Shown in pieces: positions 22,801 through 34,483 of a stretch of DNA of 64,000 nucleotides. Origin of the DNA: Seison nebaliae (taxonomy: Eukaryota; Rotifera; Pararotatoria; Seisonacea; Seisonidae); contig JALJEE010003038.1 in assembly GCA_023231475.1 (NCBI GenBank), positions 1-64,000 on the forward strand. Reading direction: 5' to 3'. Under the pieces are notes generated by a model that saw only the letters and a program-made list of their open reading frames with translations, was not told the DNA's origin and searched no databases. How positions within the stretch are numbered: position 1 is the first letter of the stretch; every line of letters starts with the position of its first letter. Both the position numbers and the translations under genes were made by a program.

Positions 22801-25800
22801 ACAGGAAAGAATATTTTATATTTCCACATAATATATAATCTTGAAAGATTGATAATGACTTGATGAGAAATGAATATTTATAAGATTTTCGTTTCGATGA
22901 ATTTCTTGAGGTAATGGCTAATTCGTGAAAGCAAACAACTGTAATAATAATCATACTATAATAGCTGTTATTATTAATATGGAGACGGGAAGAAAGTTGT
23001 CATTATAAGTTCTACCTTGATATAAAATCTGATATTTCGGAAAGTATTATAATAGTGTATTATATTCCAAATTCTAATAATATGGGTCGATTTCCGGAAC
23101 ACACCTCTTTTTCTTGATAAAATGCAATGTTAATTCTCCAACAATATTTCACTAATTTTTTTAATAATCTTGTTCATTATTGATCCATCATTTCAGAATA
23201 GGAAAACTGATCAAATGAATAAATTGTCTTTGAGGATTTGAGAATAAATGAACAAATTTTCAGTTCCTTCAGTTGACGGAGACTGGTGATGGTATCATAT
23301 GCTAGTTCTAACGAAGAATTAAATTTTTTTTTGTTGATAAAAGTGTGAATTAATTTTGAAGTAATTATTAGTTTGTATTTCATGATAAAATTTTAATAAT
23401 TTGAGAGTAGAACGATTAGAGAGCACTTTGATTTCTTACATTCTCTCGTTAGTCATTCTCTTATGAGATAAGAGAGATGCATTAAAGAGAACACTTAAAT
23501 TATGATTGTTAAGCAATATTCTTCCATTGTCGTTTTCAATACCTTGAACTATTAATACTTTGTTAATTTTAATCTTCATTATTATCGTGAGGCACGTCGT
23601 CACACTTGAGACAGTCGACGAAATTGATGTGTTCTAAATCATTCAGATATTTGAGTAGTGAGTGAAGTAGAGGAAAAGTGAATTACGATGAATATTGATA
23701 AACATTACTCATTATGATAAATGCTCTTCTCCTTAATTCTATCCAACTTACACCAATTAGACTATGTTATATTTAGTTAATGATATTGGTTTAATTGGAT
23801 TAAAATCGAACATCTGTTTCAATTGTCATTAAACGCCTCAATCGAATGACGGATAGGGAATGAATCAAATAATTCTCAGCAATAAATTAAGGAATGATTT
23901 ATCGATACCTTCATGGTCAGGGAAATGCTATTACGATGAAGACGGTGATTATCGTCATTCGGCTAATAAAGAGAAATCGTCCAGAGTAACCTTGTCGTCA
24001 ACAACATCGTCGTTGAAATCGTCATCATCGAGGAATGGAGAAGCGTCGAAAATATACAGGGGCATATTCAATCACCGTCCAAAACCTTCAGTAGCGACAC
24101 CATCTCTATCATCATCATCAACATCTTCATCTCACTACAATTTCAATCAACATCTATCATATTATCCACATAAACATTCTGATAAATCTTTATATCTTTA
24201 TCAAAATAATAATCGAGAAAAATCTCCATTGTCATTTGATAATTTGTGGAATGGTAACCAATTCGATGAACATTTAAGTGGCGATTGTCCCCATCACGAG
24301 AATGGCATCGTTGATTCTCAAATAAAATCTTACTTATTCTCGGTGTCGAATGAGAGAGATCGAATTAATCGAGAAGTCTCTTGTCATACCAACGGCAACT
24401 TAAACAGTAGACAGCCACTCAATAACAGTAGAATTAAGAACAATACGAAGGTTAATAATCATCACTTACAAAATAATAGTCGACATAATGGCAGAAGAGA
24501 TCCGAAGCAGTCTAATATAAAATTATCAGATGAACAGCCTTCTGATTATACGGAAGACGATATTCAACCATTCGCTTATCAGATTGTCAATCAGAAACGA
24601 AAGAAGAAGAAAATTGATATTTTATCATTGAACGATCCATATCTACGGAGTAAATCTTTGAAAAGAATGAACGACATTCATTATCTTCCATCTGCTCATT
24701 GCATCTCTCCTGCAAATGAGCGACATCTATCCAAATTAACCATATTCAATTTGCCCAATAAAAGTAGCAATATTAAAAATTCTTATGCTAATTCTAGTAG
24801 AAGGAACTGTAATACAAATGTGAATTCCTCCAATAATAATGTTAATATTTCGAGAAGGAATTATAATATTACGAGATTGAATGATGAAAATGATTTTGAG
24901 CACAGTAGTGACGACGACGACTTTCAAGAGAAGAAGAAGAAAGAACGAACTTTACTTCATCACAATCGACAGACAAGAAGCATCGATATAAGTGGAAATG
25001 ATAGTGATTCTTCTCACTCACAAATCCCTCACAAAGACCAGCAGACTGATGAGGCACATCGTCTAATGAATAATGATGGCCTTCTAAAAATTCGAGCAAT
25101 TCCTTCTCAAATTAAACAAATTAATTTTGCGTCAAAAATGAAAGAATTGAAACCTCAAACGTCAGTAGGGGAACTTCATTCCACAGAAAATAGTCTTAAT
25201 TCCACTTTCATGACCGTGTCGCCTCATGATTTTCCATCGGCCTCTAAAACCAGATATAATTTAAACGATTTATTACAGTCTTCCCCATCTGCTTCTTCCA
25301 TTTCGTCCGGTGCGAGTTTGAAGCATAATAAAAACGACGAGAATGATTACAGAAAGGACAATCTAACATCACTAATAACACCTTCAACATCTACGACCGA
25401 AAGAACTACAAATACATGCTCTTCATCATCACCATCAATTCGATCATATTTATTTACAACAGCAATGTCGAAAATAACTCCTGTAAATTCATTACCTACA
25501 AATTCAATATGTAACTTGTCGCAGAAGAGCAATTCAAATAGTAAGATGATAAATTCGCCATCCTCCTCTATCGTAAATCGAGAGAAACGACGTTACGGAA
25601 CCAAACCATCATATACAAGTCAAATTTCTTTTCCAACTTCTTCTAACAAGCCAAATTTACCAATTCCCAATTCCCCAAGGACTCAACCGACATTTCGTTC
25701 ACAATTGGAAATGAATATTAAAGAAAAACGGACGAGGAGTCGACCAGCCAATAATCGTGATTGTATGAAAAAGCAAATATCCGTTTCTCCACAAAAATTA

Positions 25801-28800
25801 ATCCCGTTAGAGAAGTCGATAACCATTCCACGTAAGAGATTTATTGGAAATACACAGAAAGAGAAGGTTAATGATTTTCGTTTGAAGAGTCAGCAAGATG
25901 GTAGACCTTCCTCTCAATTTCCAATTGTATCTAAATCGGATTTGAGACCATTACCTTTCAACACCAACTATAAGAGTGATGAATCGAAAAAACATCAACC
26001 TTTAACTAAACAAGACAGTTATTCAAAGACAACTATTCTACCTGTAATTACTCCGAAACTTCATCCTAACAATATTCTTCCTCACAAAACCATTGCTAGT
26101 GAATCGATTGTCCCTAATAATGTTCCTTCAACTGTGTCCGATCAACTAACCAACTGTCGTAAACACCATACATATCAACGATCACAGACAGATAGATTAA
26201 AAATAAATAATAATAATAGAAACGATCATGTAACTAATTTTCGTGTTAATGACAAATTTAACGAAACCAATTTGATCGAAAGGAGAAAATTAATGCTCAG
26301 TCGAGGTGGTAGTCATGATACGGTTATGTCCCATAATAATAATGACCATCATTTAAAATCTAATGATTCTCCTCAAACAAAACCTTATACCGGTGTCAAT
26401 ATGCGTGCCCTCAGAGATTTGTTTGAGTCAAAAACAGTAAAAAATTTCAATAAAAAGAAAGATTCTTCTCAAATCGGAAGAGGATCATGTGGCAAATTCC
26501 TTCCTGACGCTTTCAATTCGATGAAACAACCGAATGATGAACATTTAACATTCCGCCAACAAGCTAGTCAAATGACGACGAATGAACTGCGTGCGACAAC
26601 TGGTCGAACATCTCAACGGGAGAAACAATATGCTCTCATTTCGCCCAGTCTCAAGTTAAAGAACTACCGAAGCAACGTCAGCAACAAAGTTCGATCGGAA
26701 AACACGAATGGAGATATTATGAACAATTATTTATTCTCTCCCAAATCTCCATTAAGTGTGACTAAACGAAAGAATCGGAATGATTCCCATCCGATTAGAC
26801 ACATCATAGAAACTTCTAAGAATTCGTGTAACGAAACTATTTATAGTTATAAAAAAGCCAAAAGAAAAAGTTACACAATTTTAAACGATTATTTAAGATT
26901 TGCGAATAATTTCTTAGAATTAGTTAATAACAATATATTTTTTGTTCTTATTATATGATTGTTGAAGATCATAAGGATTCCTCCCATAACATTTCTTTCG
27001 TTTTTCATATATTTAAAGACACACATTCTCTTTAAATAGAAATTAAATGATCGTAAAGGTTATAAATAATTTAATAAGATAACAATCTGGAGAGAAATAT
27101 TTCTCCGGTTAATTCGCTTGTGCTTCTGAAAGTTGATGTCATTAATGTTCCACAAAACTACATAGAATCCTAAATAAGGCGAAAGTGAACAGAATAAATT
27201 TAATTTGATCAAAATTGCATCATTAATTCATTTCTTCCATTAATTTTTTAGATGGCGAAGTTGAAGTCATAAAAGATGGGAAAAGGTTAGTGACGATGGA
27301 ACCGTGTCATGTATTTGGTGAATTAGCCATTCTTTATAATTGTGCTCGGACTGCGTCCATTAAAGGTTATATTCCCTTTGATTGATTTGAGGAATTAATG
27401 ACATAAGAAATATTTATATTTACTATACATTTTCAAATAATTGTTTTACTGAGGTCAATGTCACTATTTGCAAATAAAAGGCAGTTGGAAGGATAAATGT
27501 TGAAGAAGGAGAAGCGATTAAATAAAAGAGAAACATTAGAACGAGATCGCTTTAGTTCATTTAAGAAGAAATATCAATTACTTAACATTATTTCATGCAC
27601 TTAACTTTAACTAGAGTCTCTAATACTGAGAGACATTAATTAAAATAAAAGAAGGAATGTCCGAATAATGTATAAGGTGATTGGTTTCCATCTAATTTTC
27701 ATCTCTTGTAGCAACGACCGCTTGTGAGTTATGGGGTATAGATCGTGATACCTTCCAAATAATAATGATGCAAAGTGGTCTTGAACGACATGACAGAAAT
27801 GTGAAATTACTTCTTGAGTTAATTTAATTTGAGAATAATTGACAAAAAAATGATTAATTTATTCATCAAAATTTATTTAGAGTTCCAAAATTGCGTGATT
27901 TACCCGAAACGGTTATTCATCAAATGGCAGACACATTAGAAGAAGTTATTTCCAATTCTCTTTCACAGTTGACGAGTTACACGTCAAACAGGTGACATAT
28001 GAGCCGGAAGAGTTCGTCGCTAGAGAAGGTTCACGAAGTGATACATTCTTCATCGTTTCCAATGGAAGTGCAATTCAATTTACGAATTCATGTCCAGCAA
28101 ATAAAAAGATGATGAACACTGGGGAGTTTTTTGGTATACAAGCATTATTCAAGTTCGTGTACCAGTATCGTTATTGACATAAGTAACCAATCATAAAATA
28201 TTTTTCTTTTAATTAAAAGAGAGGTAACTCGGGAAGCGAACGTTGTTGCCGGAGACGATGGTGTTCAATGTCTCATTTTAGATAGGCAAATGTTTTCTGA
28301 ATTAGTAGACACTGACATATTGGACTTTCCCAGTGAATCCTCTTCAAAACAATCATCAAAGAAATCGTCAGTTGCTTCAACATCTTATGCTCCATCAAAT
28401 CGTATCGCTTCATCAACAACGGTAAAGGATACGATTCAGGAAGAATCTTCACCCAGATATCCGTCGAGTAACAACGAACTAGTCGTTGATGTTTCCATAC
28501 CAGATCGTTCGATACCGAATGATATTGATTCAAGAAAATCATCATTAACACCAGAAATGCATTCGGCACTTCAATCTCAGAAAGAAAGTCTAAAGTTTCC
28601 ATTCTTATCTTAACTCATTTTTATTTCTTTGACGACAGTGAAAGCACGTTATTTAATAGCATTCATCTAAACAATTTGGAAGTGATCGGAACACTTGGTG
28701 TTGGTGGATTTGGACGTGTGGAATTAGTTAATTATTTCTATTCTATAAATTTATTATATCATCTTTAATTCAAGGTAAAACTAATGAAAAAACTTCGAAA

Positions 28801-30008
28801 TGGACGCAACGAATTACCAGACGGTTATTACGACAAGACATATGCTTTGAAACAAATGAAGAAAATTAAAATTCTGGACGTTCAACCTTTTCTATCCCAA
28901 TTTGAAGAAATTGAACTTCCATTTCACAGGCCGGTCAAGAGGAACATGTTTTGAATGAAAGGAAAATATTAGAATTGGTCAATTGTCCATACATCATTAA
29001 ACTGTTCCGCACATACAAAGATAAGAAATATCTTTACATGTTAACCGAGGTGTGTTTAGGTGGAGAATTATGGTCATTACTAAGAGAAAAGGCTTCGTTC
29101 GATGATGGAATGACCAGGTTCATATTTATATTCTTCTTTTTCAATTTGATGATTCTGTTGAAAAAAAAAAGGTTTTATGCTTCTTGTGTAATTGAAGCAT
29201 TCGATTATTTACATTCACGACATATCATTTATCGTGATCTCAAACCGGAAAACCTTTTGCTCGCTGCTAATGGCTACGTCAAATTAGTTGACTTCGGATT
29301 TGCGAAACAATTAAGAAAAGGTCGAAAGACATGGACATTTTGTGGGACTCCTGAATATGTGTCTCCGGAAATTTTGTTAAACAAAGGTCATGATCGATCG
29401 ACAGATCTTTGGGCATTGGGAATTCTTATATTCGAAATGTTAACTGGAAGGTTCTTTTTTCTTAATGTCATATAAGAAACTTCAACTTCATTCTAATAAA
29501 CAGACCTCCATTCGTTGGTTCAGATCCGATGTCCACTTATCAAAAAATTATCAAAGGAATCGACACGGCAGACTTCCCCAGGAAAATAAGCCGCGTCGCA
29601 CAAATTTTAATTAAACGATTATGCCGGTTCCAATTTCATTGACATGAATCAAATTCTAATTATTTTTATAATCAGAGACAATCCAGTGGAACGTGTCGGA
29701 TACAAAAGAGGAGGATTTGAAGAAATTCGACGTCATCGGTTTAACTCATTTCTCACAAACTTTTTCTAATCTCTAAATTTCTCTCAAAGATTTTTTGATA
29801 CTTATAATTGGAATGCATTACAATCATGCACATTACAAGCACCGTATATACCAAAAGTTTCCTTCTTTTCTCCAATTCCTTTCAGTCATGATTGAAAATG
29901 TTTTCTAAATAGATTGCAGATATGACAGATCTTTCTAATTTCGAAGAGTATCCCGATGATACAGATGAACCAGAAGATGAAGTCTCTGGTTGGGATAAAG
30001 ACTTCTGA
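16832..30008 (+). CDS. cGMP-dependent protein kinase with giant disordered N terminus
   Basis: Seventeen exons sum to 1,880 codons: 16832-19801, 20314-20353, 20398-21031, 21227-21393, 27252-27365, 27712-27817, 27881-27944, 27992-28152, 28220-28594, 28639-28726, 28775-28879, 28930-29117, 29172-29450, 29504-29626, 29676-29738, 29790-29856 and 29913-30008. Order: residues 1-990 Asn/Ser-rich disorder; a leucine-zipper coiled coil ([20 protein letters not shown] onward) for dimerisation; CNB-A with an intact cGMP cassette [19 protein letters not shown] with [15 protein letters not shown]; a Ser-rich linker of about 100 residues; kinase with [48 protein letters not shown] terminus ending SGWDKDF, as in PKG I. 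This is the orthologue group of C. elegans EGL-4 and Drosophila foraging. The kinase part is complete. The N-terminal exon is far longer than usual; start ATG is the first in frame. Confidence 0.93.
21394..23859. other. First part of the 5.9-kb intron of the cGMP-kinase gene
   Basis: Intron between the two exons encoding CNB-A (donor after 21393, acceptor before 27252). No coding exon is supported in 21394-23859. The 1-2 kb before 23860 may hold an internal promoter for the nested ORF. All other introns of this gene are under about 520 nt except the one carrying exon 5 to 6 (346 nt) and this one. Confidence 0.6.
23860..26958 (+). CDS. Nested 1,032-residue disordered ORF within kinase intron (alternative first exon or nested gene)
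   Basis: An unbroken same-strand frame of 3,099 nt from ATG at 23860. Such length without a stop in this AT-rich DNA is strong evidence of coding. Composition is Asn/Ser/His/Lys-rich with polySer and polyAsn runs, like exon 1 of the surrounding kinase gene; no globular domain is recognised. One conserved-looking patch near residue 845 reads [14 protein letters not shown]. The last about 30 codons turn hydrophobic and look like read-through into intron: a GT at 26870 would leave phase 1, exactly the phase required by the kinase exons at 27252 and 27712. Thus it may be an alternative promoter's first exon of the kinase, giving an isoform without the coiled coil and the start of CNB-A. A separate intronless nested gene is the alternative. 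Confidence 0.75.
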   Translation: MNQIILSNKLRNDLSIPSWSGKCYYDEDGDYRHSANKEKSSRVTLSSTTSSLKSSSSRNGEASKIYRGIFNHRPKPSVATPSLSSSSTSSSHYNFNQHLSYYPHKHSDKSLYLYQNNNREKSPLSFDNLWNGNQFDEHLSGDCPHHENGIVDSQIKSYLFSVSNERDRINREVSCHTNGNLNSRQPLNNSRIKNNTKVNNHHLQNNSRHNGRRDPKQSNIKLSDEQPSDYTEDDIQPFAYQIVNQKRKKKKIDILSLNDPYLRSKSLKRMNDIHYLPSAHCISPANERHLSKLTIFNLPNKSSNIKNSYANSSRRNCNTNVNSSNNNVNISRRNYNITRLNDENDFEHSSDDDDFQEKKKKERTLLHHNRQTRSIDISGNDSDSSHSQIPHKDQQTDEAHRLMNNDGLLKIRAIPSQIKQINFASKMKELKPQTSVGELHSTENSLNSTFMTVSPHDFPSASKTRYNLNDLLQSSPSASSISSGASLKHNKNDENDYRKDNLTSLITPSTSTTERTTNTCSSSSPSIRSYLFTTAMSKITPVNSLPTNSICNLSQKSNSNSKMINSPSSSIVNREKRRYGTKPSYTSQISFPTSSNKPNLPIPNSPRTQPTFRSQLEMNIKEKRTRSRPANNRDCMKKQISVSPQKLIPLEKSITIPRKRFIGNTQKEKVNDFRLKSQQDGRPSSQFPIVSKSDLRPLPFNTNYKSDESKKHQPLTKQDSYSKTTILPVITPKLHPNNILPHKTIASESIVPNNVPSTVSDQLTNCRKHHTYQRSQTDRLKINNNNRNDHVTNFRVNDKFNETNLIERRKLMLSRGGSHDTVMSHNNNDHHLKSNDSPQTKPYTGVNMRALRDLFESKTVKNFNKKKDSSQIGRGSCGKFLPDAFNSMKQPNDEHLTFRQQASQMTTNELRATTGRTSQREKQYALISPSLKLKNYRSNVSNKVRSENTNGDIMNNYLFSPKSPLSVTKRKNRNDSHPIRHIIETSKNSCNETIYSYKKAKRKSYTILNDYLRFANNFLELVNNNIFFVLII

Positions 30009-31228
30009 ATGATGAAATGGAAAGGTGAAAATAATGAGATGAAATAACCATGTGAGGAAGATGGAGAATCGTATTTCAAACAATAAAATAATCACCATAA
30101 TCATCATCATCATTCCTCGCATAGAAAGAAATGCAAAATATTCTTAAATTTTATTTATTATCCAAACTCAATTGCAAGAGAGATTGAAAGAATAAATGGA
30201 CAAAAAGAAAGAATTTAAACGACAAAATTTTGTAAAAAGTTTCCATCAAAACGACAATTTATTTCTCGTAATGTCGAAAGTTAAGTAGCGACTTAATTGA
30301 CTAACGCTTTTTTATTTGTTATTCTCTAAATGGAGTAGTCAATCTTCAATACAGAATACCAATGTTCCTCTTATTTCTATCCGTAGTAGACATTTCTATT
30401 TGATATAATACACCAAATCTTACGAAAATATATTTTGTTTCCATATTATAATTTTGTTTGGTATCAATTCGTCAAATTACACAATACATCATCCATTGTT
30501 GTCCAAAAGGAATTTACTGCGAAGATTGATTTCTCCGTTCTCTACCGATTAATCTTCGAAAAAAACATACGCATTTCTTCGAATACTGATATGAGAATCT
30601 TCTTTTGTTACATGTAACGATGTTTTCTTAATTTTCCTTATAATGTTTCCTAATCAATCCGCACTAACGAAAAAAGAATGAACAACACATGATGATCACT
30701 CTATCCTCGAAATAGATGAACAATGAAATTGAAAAAAAATTTCTTTCCTTTCTCATTCTTATCACACGATTTTCATTACTGTTTACAAACAACACTTTCT
30801 ATGTCATATAATTCGGATAAGACTTCTCATTAACTTAAATTTTTAATAATACTTTTTATTATTTATTTAGCCGGTGGCTATATTGCACAATATTTCGTTA
30901 ATTTCTTCATTTTTATTATGTTGTCTTCGAATTGAAGCATCTGAAATTAAAGATCATTTCTGTTTCTCTCTTCCAAAAAATCATTCCAATATTGACGAGT
31001 TCTTCCTCACCAAATTCGTTAAGAACACGAAATTGTTTATTAGTTTGTTGGGAGAATTGTGCAAGGAAATAATTTTCAACTTCTCCAAATGATGATATTA
31101 ATGAGATATCTAATAAATGATTAAGATATTATCTTATTCAAACATTTAATATCTTCACTTATACATATCAGTTTTTTTTAAAAATTTTTATTTCTTTTTT
31201 GGAAGGAACGATATGATAAATATAAATG

Positions 31229-31247
31229 TTATTGTTGTTGTTGTTAT
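31229..31247. repeat. GTT trinucleotide microsatellite
   Basis: Five to six consecutive GTT units followed by ATTAATAA. Confidence 0.8.
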
Positions 31248-31499
31248 TAATAAAACTAAAGGAAATTTTATTAGTTTCTAAAAGAATATTTCTCGACAAA
31301 TACTTCTCATCTCTTCTTTCATTCCATCCCATTTACTGGCAGATTGGAAGAGAGAAAACATAAGAATAATTCTTCCAGTGAACGATTTATGAATTCAATT
31401 AATTCTCGTTCGACGTCCGAGCACTTATACGGCAGCCATGCCAGCTAGAAGATAATGACTTGACACTCTACATACAAATAAGAAGGATTGATGTGGTAA

Positions 31500-31646
31500 G
31501 AAAGAATGAAAATGAATAGTCATGAGGAGAGGCAGTGAATGAACAAACGGCATTTATCATTTGGTGTCGTTTCACTCGATTCATGCCAGTGAATTCGTTA
31601 CTGATTACTCGTATTTCGTACATCGCTCCACATCCACCTTTAGGAC
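31500..31646 (+). other. Possible non-coding 5' exon of the GPCR gene
   Basis: The sequence ending GGAC at 31646 is followed by gtaagtat, the strongest consensus splice donor in this part of the window, yet no coding frame leads into it. The next plus-strand gene is the GPCR starting at 34484. A 5' UTR exon spliced over about 2.8 kb would explain the donor. Inference only; the exon's left end is not defined. Confidence 0.3.
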
Positions 31647-34483
31647 GTAAGTATTTAATTAAACATAATATGAGATTTCGCTTACAGTAATGTTAGCAGG
31701 AACCTGAGATATCTTCAACTTCAATCTTTTCTGCTTTCGGTAGAGATAGTGCAATGAGACTCCTTATGTGACTTTCTTTCGATTCATTCTCTTTAATTTC
31801 ATTCTGACTCTTCTCATTATCCGAAAAATATTTCGGCGATTGTATTGCCAATGGACTAACGATAAGTTGCTGCGTAAAAGAGAAAAAGAAGAATGTCTTT
31901 CAAAAAAGCAGTTGATTAAAAGGAGAAATCGAAACATTTCTTACTAATTTGCTCATAGAATAACCTTTCCCCAAAAAGTTTCCGTATCGTAAAGTTGATT
32001 TGATGAACATCATCGTCTTTTTCCTTCTAATGATTATTAGTAATCTTCCAGGAATAATTGTCGGATGATTATTCTTTCGAATAATGTTCGGGACGAATAA
32101 TTTAAACGTTAAGTATTATTCGAATAATTTCATATGAAAGCTAAATATTGGAAGATGTATATAATACGAGTCAATGAGGAAGAAGAGAAATGAATGACGA
32201 AAAAGGAGAATCGAGACTCGGAATTTACTTATTGTAAAAGATCTTATTAATAAAACCTCTCATAATGGTGTCTATGGGGAGTTTGAAAGCATTCGTTCAA
32301 ACTAATTAAGTTTTCTCATTCTCTCAATTTCTACATTTTCTTTGACCGTCTCATTCCTTCAATGTTCTGACAGTTCAACTATATAATTTGTCGATGGTAT
32401 CTACGAATATTGCTCATGTGTTCTCGTTGGAGAGAAACGTCGGGACAGAACTACATTCTCATTCTTTCCATCTAATTACTTATCCTTATGAAAGAAAGTT
32501 GATTCCCTTTCATATTGTTGCACATCGGTATACTTTTTTAATTTTCGATCCAATCCATTATTTTAATTATCGTTCATTCATATGAGTGATGATATGAAAT
32601 ATATTTGTGTGTGTGCAGAAACTAAAGAGATTCGTTAGCGCTTTTCAGACAAGTTGACATTCACTCAATTCAGTTTTACAAATATAAAAATCTGAAATTG
32701 ATTTAGAATTTTCCAAGAACTTCTTATGTAAATTTATGCTAAATCGAAATTTTTTCTATGAATATTATTCGAAATCAACTTTTGCCACTATCGTCTTATG
32801 TCGAACGAATATAATGGTATATTAATTCCGTATTTGTTCATTCGTTCATTTGTCCAACTTTAACTAAATTTACCAACTACAATTGTTAGAGCATAATTTG
32901 TTTCATTTTCACTTCTCCAATCGAGCTGGACGAAAATTTATTCACATCTGTACATAATTAGAAGTAAGTGTACACTTAAGGGTGGTGAAATTAGGGCAAA
33001 AAATAATCATAAACAATTAGGAGGAGTTTCCAGATTTTCCTTTTATAAACTATTTAGTCAAAGTGGGAAGAAAGAGAGGGAAAGTTGCATATCAACTCGT
33101 TCAAATATTCCAAATGTTCGAGTAAGATTTCCAAAGAAAGAACTGGATGTTATTATTAGGTATTTCAATATGTTACGGATATGCATCCCAATGACATTAT
33201 CAAGATGATGGTAATGTGTCTTGAGCTTCATCTTACCTTCCTGTACAAGGAGAGAGTAAGGGGAAGCGAGAAGGGTTTTCGTGAATGAACATTTGAATAA
33301 TTTTCAAGAATGTTATTGCATGAATGATTTACAATCATTCAATGAGTGCGGGAAAGATGTAAAAGGAATAGAGAAATTGAAAAAAAGATTAATAGGTTAT
33401 CTAATTTATTATTGGAAAATCTGTGACAAAGAAGACGAAAAAGAAGAAGATACTGTTCATATGTTTTATGTGATATGATATGGGGGAAGTCATCTTCCTT
33501 CCAACTCGTCGTGCACATTATTCGAATGAAAAGTTATCATTTGTTAGGAGGAACATGTACGTTGTGTGGGAGAGATGTTGGAACGAACGAATGTTAACTA
33601 TCTCATCTTATTGTTTTCGATTGCTAGCTGTCTATTCTTGCAAGAGACGAGGAAGAGTAGGAGAATGAAATACAGGGGATGTGCTTTCCAAATCGAATAT
33701 TGCACATAAATGATGAATTTAATGCCTGATGTATCAAAGTCATAATCGTTTTTTATAATTCATGTCGTTAATCATTCTATTTAAGTATCAATATTACATG
33801 AATATATTTCATTGGAAATTTTTTGAAGGAAGGAGAGAGTGTACGTAACTTTCCCTTTCTTCTCAAGATGCCATCACCAGAAATTTTTTTAAAGAAGTTC
33901 CATGACTTCTCGATTAGAGATAAGATTGTTTCACAGAAGAAAATCTCAACTTTCGTCATTGAAGTTTGTCTAATATTCCATTAGGAATTATTAATGAATT
34001 TAAAAATATAGACATTCTTATTATTCTGCTAACGACGACCGAAGAAAGTAATCGATGAATGATTGATAAAACAATGCTTTAATTAAGATCTCAATATGAA
34101 TATGGTAATACCGATGAAGTGGCTATGAGAAATGTCAAATTATCATTTCCGTCGTCAATAATTAATGATGCAATAGAAGAATAGAATGATGCAAACTAAA
34201 TTTCTTTCGGCAACAACGGCGAATGAATGATAAAGGAAATATATCGAGAGACAACTATAGAAGAATGCGACGAATAGATAATTGCATCGAATTGTGAAAC
34301 ATGTAAATACTTATTTTTCTCAAAACAAAAATCATTTCTCCAAAACTGGGGACAGTACGGGCAAGAAGGAAATGAGGATCAATCTTTCATAATTTCATTG
34401 AAATAACACTTCCAACCAGTGCACACAAGCCAATTGCACTAATAAGACGTCGATTAAGAAAAAAAAATACGGAAGGAATTAAT

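Larger units (their letters stand above)
30009..34483. other. Long gene-poor region between kinase and GPCR
   Basis: 4.5 kb without a supported protein-coding exon. Items seen: a 60-codon and a 72-codon plus-strand frame (30435, 30874; the second follows a TTTATTTAG acceptor-like site and begins with a hydrophobic stretch but has no ATG and no partner exon); a GTT microsatellite near 31229-31247; a strong donor at 31647; several 60-65 codon frames that look like chance. Probably regulatory sequence and 5' UTR of the GPCR gene. Confidence 0.5.

Noticed and set aside
24736-25532. Minus-strand frames under the nested 1,032-codon ORF
   Set aside because: Several short antisense frames, none as long or continuous as the plus-strand frame.
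30874-31092. 72-codon plus-strand frame with hydrophobic start
   Set aside because: No ATG at the start and no in-phase partner exon found; kept only as a remark in the gene-poor region.
32388-33668. Three plus-strand frames of 62-65 codons (32388, 33281, 33480)
   Set aside because: Length expected by chance, no motif, no consistent splice structure; low-complexity or mixed composition.
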